Shown piece after piece: positions 1-11,784 of a DNA stretch of 64,000 nt. The DNA is from Cephalopachus bancanus. Its lineage: Eukaryota; Chordata; Mammalia; Primates; Tarsiidae. The stretch covers positions 2,914,001-2,978,000 of the forward strand of contig JAPVLO010000059.1 in NCBI GenBank assembly GCA_027257055.1, in the 5' to 3' direction. The translations under genes and the position numbers were made by a program. Each line of letters starts with the position of its first letter. Within the stretch, counting starts at the first letter, position 1. The notes under the pieces were generated by a model. The model saw only the letters and a program-made list of their open reading frames with translations. It was not told where the DNA came from and made no database searches.

Positions 1-883
1 TGTGGCCCTTTGTGAAAAGCGTCTAGCTGGAAGTTCTGTGGAAAGGATACCAGACATATGAAAAGCCAAGTTAGGATCAGCCTCAGACAAAAGCTGTCAA
101 GACAAGAAGGGAAAAAGTAAGCACTGCACTTGTAATAAAAACTGAACAAATAACAAGCACAGGACTGAAGACAAGGAAGAATAAAGCAGCTTCCAACATT
201 CTACCAAAAATGCATTAGCCTCTGGCTAAACTCCTTTCAGAGGCTGTTAAGCACAACAGAAAGCTGTCTTCCTCACTGAAGTCTTTGGAATAAGAACTTC
301 TTAGGCAGAGCTGCTGCATCAGTTCCTGTCCCATCTGGAACTGCAGACCCTCACTGTCCATTGGTTTTATGATCTCTCTACTCCTGCAAGAAGCAGGGAA
401 GTACTATAAGGGATGTTTGTTTTCATAAAAGCAATACACACACATGCACATACACACATACTCAGAAAATATTATTTCATGGCATCTACATCCATAAGGA
501 ATATACTCAGAAACAGTTTTCTAGCAACCCAAAGAATTAAGACACAACAAATCAGAAATGATGGTAGGTTAGGAAGAGCACTGCATAGAAACAAGTTAAA
601 AAAGAAAAAACCCTTCAGAGAACCAGAAGAGGTAAAGAGAACACATGTAGACTTTTTCACCAAATTCCATAGTAAAGAACCAAAAAAAACTCTTGATATA
701 ACTAGAGAAGGTTAAACAACGAGTCTGGTTTTTAAAAAATGTGTATTAATTTCCTATTATGTGCAAAGCACTGTTTGTACATTTTAACATATTTTGATAA
801 TAAATGATACATTATACTTTTGTTGATTCATTAAATAAGTATTCATTCACTGCCTCTTATGTGTCAGTCATCTCTAGGGATAT
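1..883. other. Mostly unique DNA, no gene seen
   Basis: I see no convincing gene. There is a short CA-rich patch around 437-462. The stretch 745-865 (an attaa-tttcctattatgtgcaaagcactg run, then a tcattcactgcctcttatgtg run) looks like decayed MIR/L2 sequence. A 100-residue open frame at 413-715 is lysine- and arginine-rich with no recognisable domain, and I take it to be chance. Confidence 0.5.
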
Positions 884-896
884 AGAAATTTAAAGA

Positions 897-1181
897 GCTG
901 GGCTCGGTGGCTCAGCCTGTAATCCCGTGCCTTGGGAGGCTGAGGTGAGCAGATTGCCTGAGCCTGCAGCTTCGAGACTCGCCTGGGCAACTTGGCGAGA
1001 CCTCATCTCCACAATAAATCAAAAATCAGCCAGGCGTGGTAGCGCGTGCCTGTAGTTCCAGCTACTCGGAAGGCTGAGGCAGAAGGATCGCCGGAGCCCA
1101 GCAGTCGAGGCTGCGGTGGCTGGGAGCGGCCACTGCACCAGTCTGGGCGACAGAGTGAGACTCCAACTCAAAAAAAAAAAA
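897..1181 (+). mobile_element. Dimeric Alu, lineage-specific subfamily
   Basis: Left and right monomers are both present, with the CAATAAATCAAAAA linker and the CCAACTC 3' end before the A-tail. It is flanked by a perfect 13-bp target-site duplication, AGAAATTTAAAGA, at 884-896 and 1182-1194. The right monomer has lost a few bases near the gcactccagtctggg block. Confidence 0.93.
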
Positions 1182-1304
1182 AGAAATTTAAAGATATGGT
1201 TTTCTTGTTGTCAAGTTTTTAGTCCAACAAGGATACAAACACTCTGATGAAAATAACAATGATTATCAATATGAATAGCAATAACATAGTGGCTAAATAA
1301 TAGC

Positions 1305-1515
1305 TGTCATGTATTGAGTGCTTCCTATGTGATAGGAATTATGCTCAGCACTTTATATTATTCTTCATTTAATCCCTCACAAGTGTCCTATGACCAAGGT
1401 AATAATATCTTCATTTTACAGGAAAGGGAAGTGAGCCATAGACTAAGTGATCACCTAAGGCTACAAAGCTAACAAACTAAAAACGTGAGATTAAAACACT
1501 GCCTGTTCTCTATAC
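1305..1515 (+). mobile_element. MIR SINE relic
   Basis: It follows the MIR order: tattgagtgcttcctatgtg, then agcactttatatt, then aatccctcac, then attttacaggaa, then a decayed gaggcacagag-like block. It ends in the usual accession-like 3' half. Divergent and ancient. Confidence 0.75.
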
Positions 1516-1801
1516 ACCAGATCAACATATAATTTGCATCAACCCATACCAACTATAATGGAGGCATGCCAAAAACAAGCAATGCAAAGGGGAGACCCTT
1601 AAATGCTTTTTACTTTGCAAAGCACTTTCCCATACAGATAATAAGTTTCCAGAATTCATCAGCCCCAAGAGGTGGTACTGGTAGAAAATTATAATAGGCT
1701 CTCAGAGTGGCTTGGGTCATGGTGTGAATGAAGGAGCTATAATGACTGACGGGAAAAAAAAAACTTCAGATGCAGAGGAAAAAGGAAAAGCGAGAATCTT
1801 C
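1516..1801. other. No clear feature
   Basis: About 290 bases with no gene. A tttgcaaagcactttcccatac run near 1613 may be a further MIR-type fragment, but it is too short to assign. Confidence 0.4.
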
Positions 1802-1816
1802 CATGACATGTTTCTT

Positions 1817-2860
1817 TTTTGTTTTGCTTTGCTTGTTTCTCTTTTAATTTTTATTTTAAAGGTGTGAGGTACAATTCAGGGTTAGGTATACAAATGCTCA
1901 TTATCCAGGTACCCTTGTTGATGAAGTTTGCCCCCTCTCCCCTGGTAGATTTCCACTACTGCCAGTCCTGCCTCCCCCCTCCCACCCCCACTGGCAGTTT
2001 CCTGCTACTGCCAATCCTTTTATTATAGTATTATGATAATTGTTCAAGGTCTGCTTATGAGTGGGAACATGTGATACTCAGTTCTTTGTTTCTGTGCTAC
2101 GTCACTCAGTATTACAGACTCTAAGTCCATTCATGTTGCTGTGACGTTCATGATTTTGTCCTTTTTTATGGCTGTGTAATATTCCATCATGTATATGCAC
2201 CACATTTTTTTAATCCAGTTGTCTTCTGATGGACAGCATGGTGGGTTCCATGTTCTTGCTACTGTAAACAATGCTGTGGTAAACATACGTGTGCAGGTAT
2301 CTTTTTCATAAAGTGATTTGAGTTCTTTCAGGTATATTCCTAACAGGGGAATTGCAGGGTCATATGGAAGGTCAATTTTTAGATCTTTTAGGAATCACCA
2401 CACTGTTTTCCACAGAGGCTGTACTAGTTTACACTCCCACCAACAGTGTAGAAGTTTTCCTTTTCCCCACCAACAGTGTAGAAGTGTTCCTCTCCAGCAT
2501 ATGTTGTTTTTTGAGTTATTGATGATGGCCATCCTGACTGGAGTTAGGCAGTATCTTAGTGTAGTTTTAATTTGCATTTCTTTGATGGCTAGTGAGGCTG
2601 AGAATTTTTTCATGTATCTGTTGGCTGCTCATATGTCTTCTTTTGAGAAGTATCTATTCATATCTTTTGCCCACTTAGTAATGGGCTGTTTGTTTTTTTC
2701 TTTTCAGCATGTTTGAGTTCCTTGTAGATCCTAGATATTAGGCCTTTGTCAAACATACAGTTGGCAAATATTTTTTCCTCATTCTGTGGGCGGTCTCCCT
2801 GCTCTCTTGATGGTTTCTTTGGTTTTGCAGAAGCTTGTTGGTTTGATAAGGTCCCACTTG
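1817..2860 (-). mobile_element. 5'-truncated young L1 (3' end of ORF2 plus 3' UTR)
   Basis: In minus orientation this is the C-terminal part of L1 ORF2 followed by the 3' UTR. The 3' end lies at the left, with an A-rich tail seen as T-rich on the plus strand. A perfect 15-bp duplication, CATGACATGTTTCTT, lies at 1802-1816 and 2861-2875, so both ends are exact. It belongs to the same family as the L1s at 27146, 37964 and 57801. Reading frames are broken. Confidence 0.92.
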
Positions 2861-3024
2861 CATGACATGTTTCTTGCAGACTCTTTTAGGACCAAGATGG
2901 CGGGTGTTAAATGGACCTCAGTCTGTTAATTTTTATATGTCTTACGATTAGATAGGCTACAAAACATTCACCCTATTTTTATACCTGAAGTCTGTTGAAA
3001 AGATTATAATATACAAAAAAAATG

Positions 3025-3260
3025 AATCACTTATTGAGTGTCTAATATGTCCCTGGAACAGCAGTAGACACTTGTATATATTGTTTCTAGTCTCCACAAC
3101 ACTATGAGGTAGAATCCTATAGAATAGAACACTGGGATCAGAGAGGTTAAATGATTTGCCCAAGATGACACAGGTAGCAAGAGGTAGAGGCATGATTTAA
3201 ACTTGGAACACTGTGACTCCAAAACCAATACTTTCTCCCTTACACCAAAATACAAAATAT
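3025..3260 (+). mobile_element. MIR SINE relic
   Basis: It contains cttattgagtgtctaatatg, ctccacaacactatgaggta, gagaggttaaatgatttgcc and caagatgacacaggtagcaa in MIR order, close to full length. Confidence 0.8.
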
Positions 3261-3439
3261 GAAGCCAAATCTCTCTGCAAATACTCACCATGCTTCTTTT
3301 TCATTCATTGAGCCAAAAGCAAGTTATTCTGTGCATACAAGAAATACAGTATCTCTCCTCATGCATTTTACAAGCAAATCAAGAAGACATATGTAAATGC
3401 CTAATCACACTTACAGACAAATGAAGCTAAATGCACTTA

Positions 3440-3545
3440 CTATTTAAATAAGCTCCACAAAGTCAGGTACTTTGGTTCATGATCATTGTCACACACCTAG
3501 AACACAGTCTGGAACCAACAACATTTGTTTAATTAAAGAATAACT
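3440..3545 (+). mobile_element. L2 LINE 3' end relic
   Basis: It reads as the terminal L2 block: agctccacaaagtcaggtac, then cacctagaacacagtctgga, then acatttgtttaattaaagaa. This is the decayed form of the usual gtaagctccatgagg...aataaatatttgttgaatga end. Confidence 0.6.
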
Positions 3546-3549
3546 GTAG

Positions 3550-3925
3550 ATGGCCACACTTAAGGAAGGAAGAACTTTAAGCAGGATAAAGTCTGCCTAG
3601 GATAAATCAAAGAAAGCCTCGCAGAAGAGCGATACTGAGTTAGACCTGGAAGAATACACAAGGTATGGATAAGTCAGAAATAAGTTACATGAGCTGGAGG
3701 TTGATGATTCATGGTAAACACAAACAGAGAAGCATAGCAGTCTATAGAACATTTGGGTAATGGAGTTCAAGCATAGCTAGAATGCAGGAAAGGCAAGGAA
3801 TGAGACTGAAAACTGAAGTCAGAAAGGTAATCTGGCACCACCTTGCACAGAACCTTCAAATTCACAATAAGAAACATTAGCAGCCACTCCAGTGGAATGC
3901 AGTAATGTGACAGTATCTGGCAACT
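3550..3925 (-). mobile_element. L2 LINE relic
   Basis: Antisense L2-type sequence: aagcctcgcagaagagcg, then ttagacctggaag, then ccactccagtggaatgcagt, then aatgtgaca. These correspond to the reverse of the L2 ORF2 3' region. Strongly decayed. Confidence 0.5.
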
Positions 3926-3929
3926 GTGG

Positions 3930-4405
3930 GAAGATGTCTCTCCACTTAAATCCTTCAGTGGTTCCCCAATGCCCTTAGAAGAATCCTAAGGGATCCTTGC
4001 ATACCTAGTTTGCAAGGCCCTGTGAAACTCTCCAGGATCACCTTAAGTGTTCCCATCACAACTCTACAATGTACCCTTCTTTTACCTCCTGTCCTTTCCA
4101 TGGCCATTCCTTTTGCCTGGAAGACTATCCATCAATCTTTATCTCCCTTCAGCAGTCTCACTTCCACCACTTATCTCAGAAGTCTAAGCTCAAAAGATAT
4201 TAGCCTGTGGGATGCCCTCCTCGATGTCCCTAAAATCTGGGTTCCTTACATCCATTTCACCCTTCTCACAATATGTTGAGTTTCCTTTTCTCTCTCCCCC
4301 ATCACTGCCCTCTATGAAGACAAGCACCATCTTTGTTAGATTCCCAGCACCTTGAAAACAGCCTGGTACATAGAAGTACTCAATAAATATCCTAGAAATA
4401 ATTAT
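3930..4405 (+). mobile_element. L2 LINE relic (ORF2 end and 3' UTR)
   Basis: It reads ccttcagtggttccccaatg, then ttgcctggaagactatcc, then cttatctcagaagtctaagc, then a gtactcaataaatatcct end. The 89-residue frame at 4010-4279 lies inside it and is a remnant, not a gene. Confidence 0.72.
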
Positions 4406-5515
4406 TAGGTTAGTGAATTGAGTGACTGATGGACTGACTGATTGTTGAAAAAACAGAGTTACAGGAGGCCGCCGCTATAGTCCAGGAAAAAACATCTCTT
4501 TATAAAGGCCCAGATGCATTTATTAAAGTAGGCTCTTTGCTAAGTAGGGAAAGTGGAACTAGTAGTTGGTCAAGGCAGACATCAAGTCAAAGAAAAGCAG
4601 AGCCAGCAGGCAGTTGCTGGGAGAACACAATTCCATGGGACTATAGCCATTAGCATGCAACAGTGGGTAATCTGATTTTCATGACAGACAGATTTATTAT
4701 AACTTCTAAATATATAAATCCCAGGTTATGCTTTACAGCTAACCTAACAACTTGATATATGTGTCTGACAACTCATCTTAAAATCAGATTCCGGCTTCTA
4801 ATTAATTTTTATTCACCCATCGCTCTAACTAGAGAGGCAGGAACTCTCAGTGGGATAAACAATAGACAGGGTATTACTTGTTCCTACATTGTGGTATATT
4901 TTCCATTGAAACATGGGAGTTTCTTTTCACTACAAAAAGGGGAGGGGCAGTAGTCATTCTCTTTATGACTTCCATGAAGACAGGTGGAGAACATCATACA
5001 GGAACATGAATAGTCATTATTTCTATTAAGCAACCAGTCCCTGATCTCTCACTTCTGCCTTCCCACCCCTGCCCCCATTCTCCATGCAGAAATTAGAATG
5101 ACATCATGATTTAGTCAATTTAAAAACTAGTCATGGTTTAGGTGTTAAAATACATCTTGCTTTTTCCAAAATTTTCCATTAAATAGCTCTTGAAGCTGAA
5201 TTGCAAACTTCACAATGACCTGACTTTAAACCACTAATAATGTTCACAAAAGCTTTTTATATAATCTGAACAACATTCATAACTCACTCTCAGATATTTT
5301 GATAATAGTACAAAGTGGTACAGTTGTAGCTAGGAAAAGTTTTGTATCCACTGATTTCTTCAAAATAAGCATTCTGTAAATCTATATTTTTATATAATTT
5401 CCTATATGCATATAAATTTTAAAACATTTTCTTTAATATTCTTTCTAGTAAATACAAAATCTATATGGGTACCACAGACCACATTAGGAAAAAAAGCTGA
5501 AAAAGCTAGTCACGT
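4406..5515. other. Unique AT-rich DNA, no feature
   Basis: I see no gene, no recognisable repeat and no strong RNA structure in these 1.1 kb. Confidence 0.5.
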
Positions 5516-5519
5516 TTCT

Positions 5520-5700
5520 TTTTGGGGGGGTACCAAATTTCTTTATTTGAAGGAATGGTACAAATCAAAGAACTAAAGTGGACGTTTTGGTGCAACCTAT
5601 AGAAGAGGCAAAGGAAATCCCGACATGCATGCACTGCCTCGGTGACTAGGAAAGTCACCCAGTGGCTATGGGGAAATTAGTCCAAGGTTTAGCTGTCATC
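5520..5700 (-). pseudogene. Possible processed 3'-UTR fragment
   Basis: Read on the minus strand, this GC-richer block ends in ccttcaaataaagaaatttg, which is an AATAAA polyadenylation signal. A C-run and a short A-rich stretch follow. It stands out from its AT-rich surroundings and looks like the tail of a cDNA copied back into the genome. I could not name the parent gene, no duplication was found, and chance resemblance is possible. Confidence 0.25.
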
Positions 5701-5734
5701 ACTCTTTCCCAACACATTTAATTTTTAAACTTTT

Positions 5735-5955
5735 TTTAATATTAAGTTATCACTATGCACCAGACAAAAGGTCAAAATATTAGATGCATTAATTCCTCCC
5801 CAAAACTGTACCAGGTATTATAATTTTCTTCTTGTGACATATGAAGAAACTGAGGCACACAGAGGTTTTAAAAGGTGCTTGCTTTTTACACAAAAATCTA
5901 GTAAGTTGCACAGCTGAGATTTCAACTGAGTCTGATGGTTGAGGTTCTATCACCT
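5735..5955 (+). mobile_element. MIR SINE relic
   Basis: It contains tatgaagaaactgaggcaca, then cagaggttttaaaaggtgct, then agtaagttgcacagctgaga, matching the central and 3' parts of MIR. Confidence 0.75.
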
Positions 5956-8109
5956 TGTTCTTAACCAGTACACTGCCTGGGAGACTTAAGGGAAACTTAC
6001 TAAATAAATAATAGTATAAATAGCCAGTTGTGTTTGCCAAAGTCGTAAATCCAAACTACACAATCATCCTCACATTGAGAACACTATAGTGTTTCTGGCT
6101 TTTTGCAAGCCGATTTTAATTATCTGGACACCAGTCTGTCTACCTGCCACTATATGGAAAATAAACTAGCAGGAGGACTATATTCAGCAAAGAATTTTGC
6201 CGATAGACATTCTGAATCACAAAAACTGCCATTTTTCAATTTATAATAAATAATGAAAATAGGGAAATACAAGAAAATCTGCAAAATCATCTCCCTATTT
6301 CATTACAAGTGTCTGGTTTCTAAATCTCTAGTGTCTACCTAATTTTATTGGCTGGCATGAAAGGTACATTATTTCCCAAGTGCATATACCACACATACCA
6401 GAATTGCTCTGTGCTCGATTTATCTTCAGCTAAGCTTTGAAAACATTTTTTAAAAGTAGATTCACAAAATGACAAAAAGAAGATTTACCCTTCAGGGTAA
6501 CCAATATCCTATTCATATGAATAAAATTATATATTCTCCCTACAAAAATCACATTTAAATATGCAAAGTATTCATATTTCTTTCCCCAAAAAAAGTTTGT
6601 GAGAATGGAGCATGTCCTATATATCAGTAAACATAATAATCATTTGAAATAAATAAACTTTTTATCATCAAACTCAAAGTATTTCATATTTTTCTTAAAA
6701 TTTACATTGGAGTGGAAATCAAACAAACATTTAAAAGAACACACAAAGCATTCGTATTACAATTAACCTATATGGATGGTTTGTTAAGTTTTAGAGTCTT
6801 TTAGTATAATCATATTTTGATTTTACCACTATTTAGTTAGAGCTTTATCAAAACACCTATTTACAAAATAAGAATCTATAATAGATTTGAAAACACAATA
6901 ATAATCAAAACTTTATCATGAAGCCATTCAATTTATCATTCGAGGTCTTTTTTCTGGGCCCACTTCAGTTTAAAATAGTTTCTTTAGTAACATCAAATCT
7001 GCCCTTCCTCCCCTTTGCCCTTAAAATTATTAGAGCATAATGTAATTCTTTTATAAGCCTGAGGAAAATATTATTGGAATGCATGAGCCAAAATGCAGAG
7101 ATGAAATGAAACTGAAAAAAAGTTTTTAAAAAATGGAAAATCAATTACTATTTTTAATAAGTAGAAATAGCTTTTGTGCTAAGAAAAATCGCCCAGAGAC
7201 AAAATAGATGCTCGATATTATAGCGCACTAATGAGTACATTTACATGTAATTTTCTAAAATTTATGCCCAAGACTAACAGCAAGTAGAATTTAGTTTCAA
7301 TAGGAGTTTACAAAAATCCATTCATTTTTCCTCTAATCATATTGAATATTTAAGGTGCTTTATTACACTCGATTATTTTTCTTCTGGAGCCAACAAAGAG
7401 CCCTGACACCTTTGAAAATGATGGATTAGTGGGGCATTTCCCACCAATAGGGAAACATTCCAGGCTGTCACAGCAGGAAGAAAAACAATGAGAAAGTTTG
7501 TGCCAAATCACACGCATGCCACTAAATAAAATCTGCAGAGAATTCGGAGAAGGCCAGCCTTGTTAAAGGGTCACTGCAAAAAAAGGAAGAGGAAGAGACT
7601 CAAACTTAGTAGTATTTGCAGTCTCCCCGCTTACAAACTTGCCTCTTCATTTCAAGGCATCCTTGAGAGAATCCTCTAATAAGGATCCATCTCCCCCTTT
7701 CCAGAAAAGAGTAAAAGAATATAGGCCTTGCAAATCTCCTAGTACTCAGATTTGAGAAATAGAAAGGGAAATGTAGCTAATTTGCAGTAACCCTGCTTCG
7801 TTGTTCAGATTTCCTGAAGCATAATAAAATAGAGAGGATATATCTCTGGGGTCCCACTTCCAACTGTGCCCCACAAGTTGTAAAAAACAAGAAGGAACAT
7901 GTTAACTACTCACACCAACCTGCCCCTCCTGCTGCCATTCTTCCAACTCATTTGAAGGGAGTTTGTGAGCCTTCTCTGGAATGCTTTAAGAAGACACATT
8001 CCTAACTGCTCAAGAAAATTTCAGTGAATTCCAGGCTGAAAACAGAATGAGGAATAAAATGTTCTCTCAAAGTTCCCAATTATTGATTCATTATGTCCTA
8101 CTATCTGCT
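5956..8109. other. Long unique AT-rich stretch
   Basis: About 2.1 kb without a recognisable repeat or gene. The part near 7380-7620 is less AT-rich and freer of low-complexity runs than its flanks, which is the look of a candidate conserved non-coding element. That reading is an inference only. Confidence 0.45.
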
Positions 8110-8122
8110 AAAAGTATCATCA

Positions 8123-8446
8123 CAGGCCGGGCTGGGTGGCTCAGCCTGTAATCTCAGCACTTTGGGAGTCCGAGGCGAGTGAATTGCCTGAGCCCGCAGC
8201 GAGTGAATTGCCTGAGCCTGCGGGTTCGAGACCCACCTGGACAACTTGGCGAAACTTCATCTCTACAATAAATCAAAAATTAGCTGGGCATGGTAGCACA
8301 TGCCTATAGTTCCAGCTCCTTGGAAGACTGAGGCAGAGGGATCGCCGGAGACCAGCAGGTCGAGGCTGTGGTTGCCAGGAGCATGCCACTGCACTCCAGT
8401 CTGAGCGACAGACTCCAACTCAAAAAATAAGAAAATTTTAAAAAAT
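8123..8446 (+). mobile_element. Dimeric Alu with internal 26-bp duplication
   Basis: A full dimer of the lineage-specific subfamily. The 13-bp duplication AAAAGTATCATCA lies at 8110-8122 and 8447-8459. The left monomer carries a direct tandem repeat of gcgagtgaattgcctgagcc plus about six more bases, just upstream of the B box gggttcgagaccc. The right-monomer 3' end has lost part of the gacagagtgagactcc block. Confidence 0.92.
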
Positions 8447-8534
8447 AAAAGTATCATCATAGCCTTAATTAAATTTTCAAATTCTTATTTGATGGTCCAT
8501 GTTAAATTCGATCTGGTCAACTCAGTGCACCATC

Positions 8535-8669
8535 CACCCAGATTTTCCTCCCTCTGAGAGTTCTGGTAGAAACTTTTTTGCCTCTTCCTAGCTTCCAGTC
8601 TCTGCCACTGTTGTCATGTTCTCCCCTCATGTGTCTGTGCCTTTGTGTCTTTTCTCCTCTTCTTAAAAG
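8535..8669 (-). mobile_element. MLT1-type MaLR LTR, left part (interrupted)
   Basis: The plus strand reads cctcttcctagcttccagtc, then tcatgttctcccctcatgtg, then tcttttctcctcttcttaaa. This is the antisense middle of an MLT1 LTR. The element resumes at 9332 with ataaggacaccag, so 8670-9331 is an insertion. Confidence 0.6.
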
Positions 8670-9331
8670 TGTTACCTGGAGAAGGGGTGCAGCTCCCAGT
8701 GTGGGACAACGGGTTGATGTCTATGACCAGGGTCTTGTGTTCAAGTTTGGAAAGAATTTGCAAACAGACACATAAACAACACAAGCGAGTAGCTTTATTA
8801 ACTAAGAAAAATAGTACACTCTTCAGAGGGGAGAGTAGACAGAAACAGCCTATAGAAGTTGCTGCTTCAGCACCTAACTATAGTTGAGTTATAATTTTTA
8901 TTCTTGGGGGTACTGAGGACTGTGTTTTGGGTTTGTTTGTTTTTTTTTTAGAAATGGGTGGTTTGAGGAGCTGGGTTACAATTACTCCTCCCTCACGTCC
9001 GGTGGAGGAGTTTTAGGCCTTATAGGATACTGGTACTGTTGTGGCATCAGGTGTATGATGGAAATGGGAGGATCCGCTAGGGTAATTTCATGTTAATGTT
9101 ATAATAAGCTTAGGTCAAGTTAAGAACATTTAGTTGAGCTATTGCACCTGCGTCTGAGTTGGGACATTTCCTTTTGAGCAAGCATCTTGGTATAAGAGGA
9201 AGTTTCTAACCACATTTTTAACTGCTAGATGCACAAGAAGAGTGGTGCAGGGGTGTTCATATGGGCATTACCTTTCTCTGAGACCCTCTCTTTCTACCTG
9301 CCAAGCCAGGTCCTAACTACCTCCTGTCTCA
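8670..9331 (-). mobile_element. Solo LTR of an endogenous retrovirus inside MLT1
   Basis: The element starts TG and ends CA (plus strand tgttacctgg to ctgtctca). It splits an MLT1 relic exactly where MLT1 should be continuous, with an imperfect 4-bp duplication AAAG/TAAG at 8666-8669 and 9332-9335, as expected of class I (ERV1) elements. Minus-strand signals in order are a TATAAGG box at 9018-9024 and an AATAAA at 8794-8799, about 125 bases before the 3' end. There is no internal viral coding sequence. Family not named. Confidence 0.6.
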
Positions 9332-9497
9332 TAAGGACACCAGTTCCATTGCATTAAGAGCCCAACCTACTCCAATATGACTTCATCTTAACTAATTGCA
9401 TCTGTACTGACCATATTTCCAAATAAAGTCATATTCTGAGGTAATAGGAGTTAGAACAAATATCTATTGGGGGACACACCATTCCATCCATAACACT
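9332..9497 (-). mobile_element. MLT1-type MaLR LTR, right part
   Basis: The plus strand reads ataaggacaccagttcc, then ccaatatgacttcatcttaa, then tttccaaataaagtcatatt, then ctgaggtaataggagttaga, then a gggggacacaccattcc...cataaca end. This is the reverse complement of an MLT1 5' half. Confidence 0.72.
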
Positions 9498-9685
9498 CCC
9501 ATATTATACTAACTTAATCACCAGGTCATGAGCAGACTCCCTCTTAAATACCTTTCAATTCTGTCCACTTCTTTCTATCCCCACCACTGTCCTGAATCCC
9601 ATACCATCATCTTACAATCATAATTGTAAGAGCGTCCTAAAGCCTCCCCTCAGTGTTGCACTGCTCCAGTCCATTCTCTAAAAAA

Positions 9686-10655
9686 GCCTATTTACTGAAA
9701 TATAACCTACATACAGAAAAGTGCATAATCATAATGAATATTCAGAGTGCACACACCCACGTAACCACCACCCAGATCAAGAAATACATCACCACCAGCA
9801 TCCCAGAAGCATACATCATACCCCTTCTCAATTAATTCCTCTCTACTCCAAGCCAAAAGAACCATTATTCTGAACTCTAACAACACAGATTAGTTTTATA
9901 TGGTTTGGGATTTTATGTGAATGGTATCCTATGGTACACAGACTTTTGTAACTGTCTTCTTCTATTAGCAAGACTCATCCTGCCTGTTGCAACTAAAAGT
10001 AATTAATTCATTTTCATTGCTTTATAAATATTTCATTGTATGAATATACCATTTTATTTATTCACTCTACTGTTGCTAACCATTCATTCAGATTAAGTTC
10101 CATTTGGGAAGACTACTAAAAATAACAGAGCTATGAATGTTCTCACATTTTTGAGCAAATATCTAATAGAATTGCAAGATCATAGCACCTATAATTGTTC
10201 ATCTTCAGCAAGTATTGTCAGTTTTCTAAAGTAATGGTATTAATTTTCAGCCCTATAGCCCTGATGACAGTTCCAGTTGCTTCATATCCTTGCTAACACT
10301 TAGTATTATCAATCTTTTTTCATTTCAGCGATTCTGATGAGTGTCTAGTGGTATCTCATTGTTCCTGATGACTAATTATGATAAGAATGTTTAATATGCT
10401 TATTAGTCACACAAATACTCTCTTTTGTGAAGGGCTTTTTCAAATCTATTGCCCATTTTTCTATGGGGCTATTTCTTTTTCTTATTGATTTGTAGATGAA
10501 ATGTACATCATCTGGATACTAGTCCTCTGTCAGATATACTGCAACTATCAGCTCCCATTCTGTGGCTTGCCTTTTCTCTCAGTTAATGTTAACTTTAATA
10601 CATAAACTTTTCATTTTAATGTACTCAATATATTTATTTTTTCATTTTTTGCTAT
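9686..10655 (-). mobile_element. Ancient L1 (L1M) 3' region, copy 1
   Basis: Antisense L1M 3' UTR motifs are present: agatcaagaaatacatcacc, atgtgaatggtatcctatgg, cattgtatgaatataccatt, and gatgagtgtctagtggtatc. Diverged, with no open frame. Confidence 0.7.
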
Positions 10656-10657
10656 TG

Positions 10658-11780
10658 TTTTTTAAAATAATTTTATTGAGATATCATTCACATACCATTC
10701 AATTCACCAATCAAATGTATGCAATTGAAAGTGTTTTAGTATATCCACAGGGTTGTGCAACATTCTAAATCACCTCAAAAAGAAACCTTGTACCTACCAG
10801 CTGCCACTCCCCAATCCTCCTGCTACCCTCACCCTCACCAAACCCTAAGTAACCACTAATCCACTTTCTGTCTTTATTGATTTGCCTATTCTGGGCATTT
10901 TTTAATAAATGGAATTATATAATATGTGGTCTTTTGTGACTGGGTTCTTTCACTTAGCATGACATTTTCAAGGTCCATCCATGTTGCAGTGTACATCAGT
11001 ACTTCATTTCTTTTTCTTACCTAATACTACTCCATTGTATTGATATTCCACATTTATTTATTCATTCATCAGTTGATGGTCACTTGGTCAGCTTCCACTT
11101 TGGAGCAATTAGATAGAATGCTGCTTGGTTAGCGTTTTTCATGTCCTATTTAAGAAATATATTTGGCTATCCCCAAATCATGAAAATATTCTATGAAGTT
11201 ATATTGTAGATGCCTTATTGGTTCACCTCTCACACTCAGATCAACAATCCAACTACTTCTCTTTATGATGTAAGGTTAATTTTTTTCTCACACTAATACC
11301 CAAATCAGCACAATTTAACAAAAAGTTCCTTTCCTCATTGCTCTGCAGTGTCACCTCTTTCAAAAATCAAGTATCCCTATATGAGTGACTCTACTTCTGC
11401 ATACTTTATTCTGTTCCATTGACCTACTTGTTTATCATTGTGGAATACCACCTTATTCTAATTACTGTAGCTTTATAATGAATTACGAATAATTGATAGT
11501 GTAAGTTCTCCAACTTTTTTTATTCTTCCTTACAATTATTTTGCCTCTTCTAGGCCTTTTGCATTCTGGTATTTTGATGGGGATTGCATTAAGTTTAGAG
11601 ATCAATTTGGAGTGAGCTGGTCTTGTGACCCTACAGAGTCATCCAATCTATGGATATATGTCCTTCCATTTACTTCGGTCATCTTTAATTTCTTTCAGTA
11701 ATATTCTACATCTCTCTCTGCAGATGTCTGATAAATCTTTTGTTAGATATATCCCTATGTTTTTCATATTATTAATCTAT
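10658..11780 (-). mobile_element. Ancient L1 (L1M) 3' region, copy 2
   Basis: It restarts with attttattgagatatcattc, then gtgttttagtatatccacag, then gtaaccactaatccactttc, and continues into antisense ORF2 3' sequence (tgttccattgacctacttg, actgtagctttataatgaat). The repeated start shows it is a separate insertion from copy 1. Confidence 0.72.
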
Positions 11781-11784
11781 TTTA

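Noticed and set aside
413..715. 100-residue basic open frame as a small gene
   Set aside because: Low-complexity Lys/Arg/His composition, no domain, no splice or promoter context, AT-rich surroundings.
2895..2908. accaagatggcggg as an L1 5' end
   Set aside because: An isolated YY1-like motif next to the end of a 5'-truncated L1. No 5' UTR follows it.
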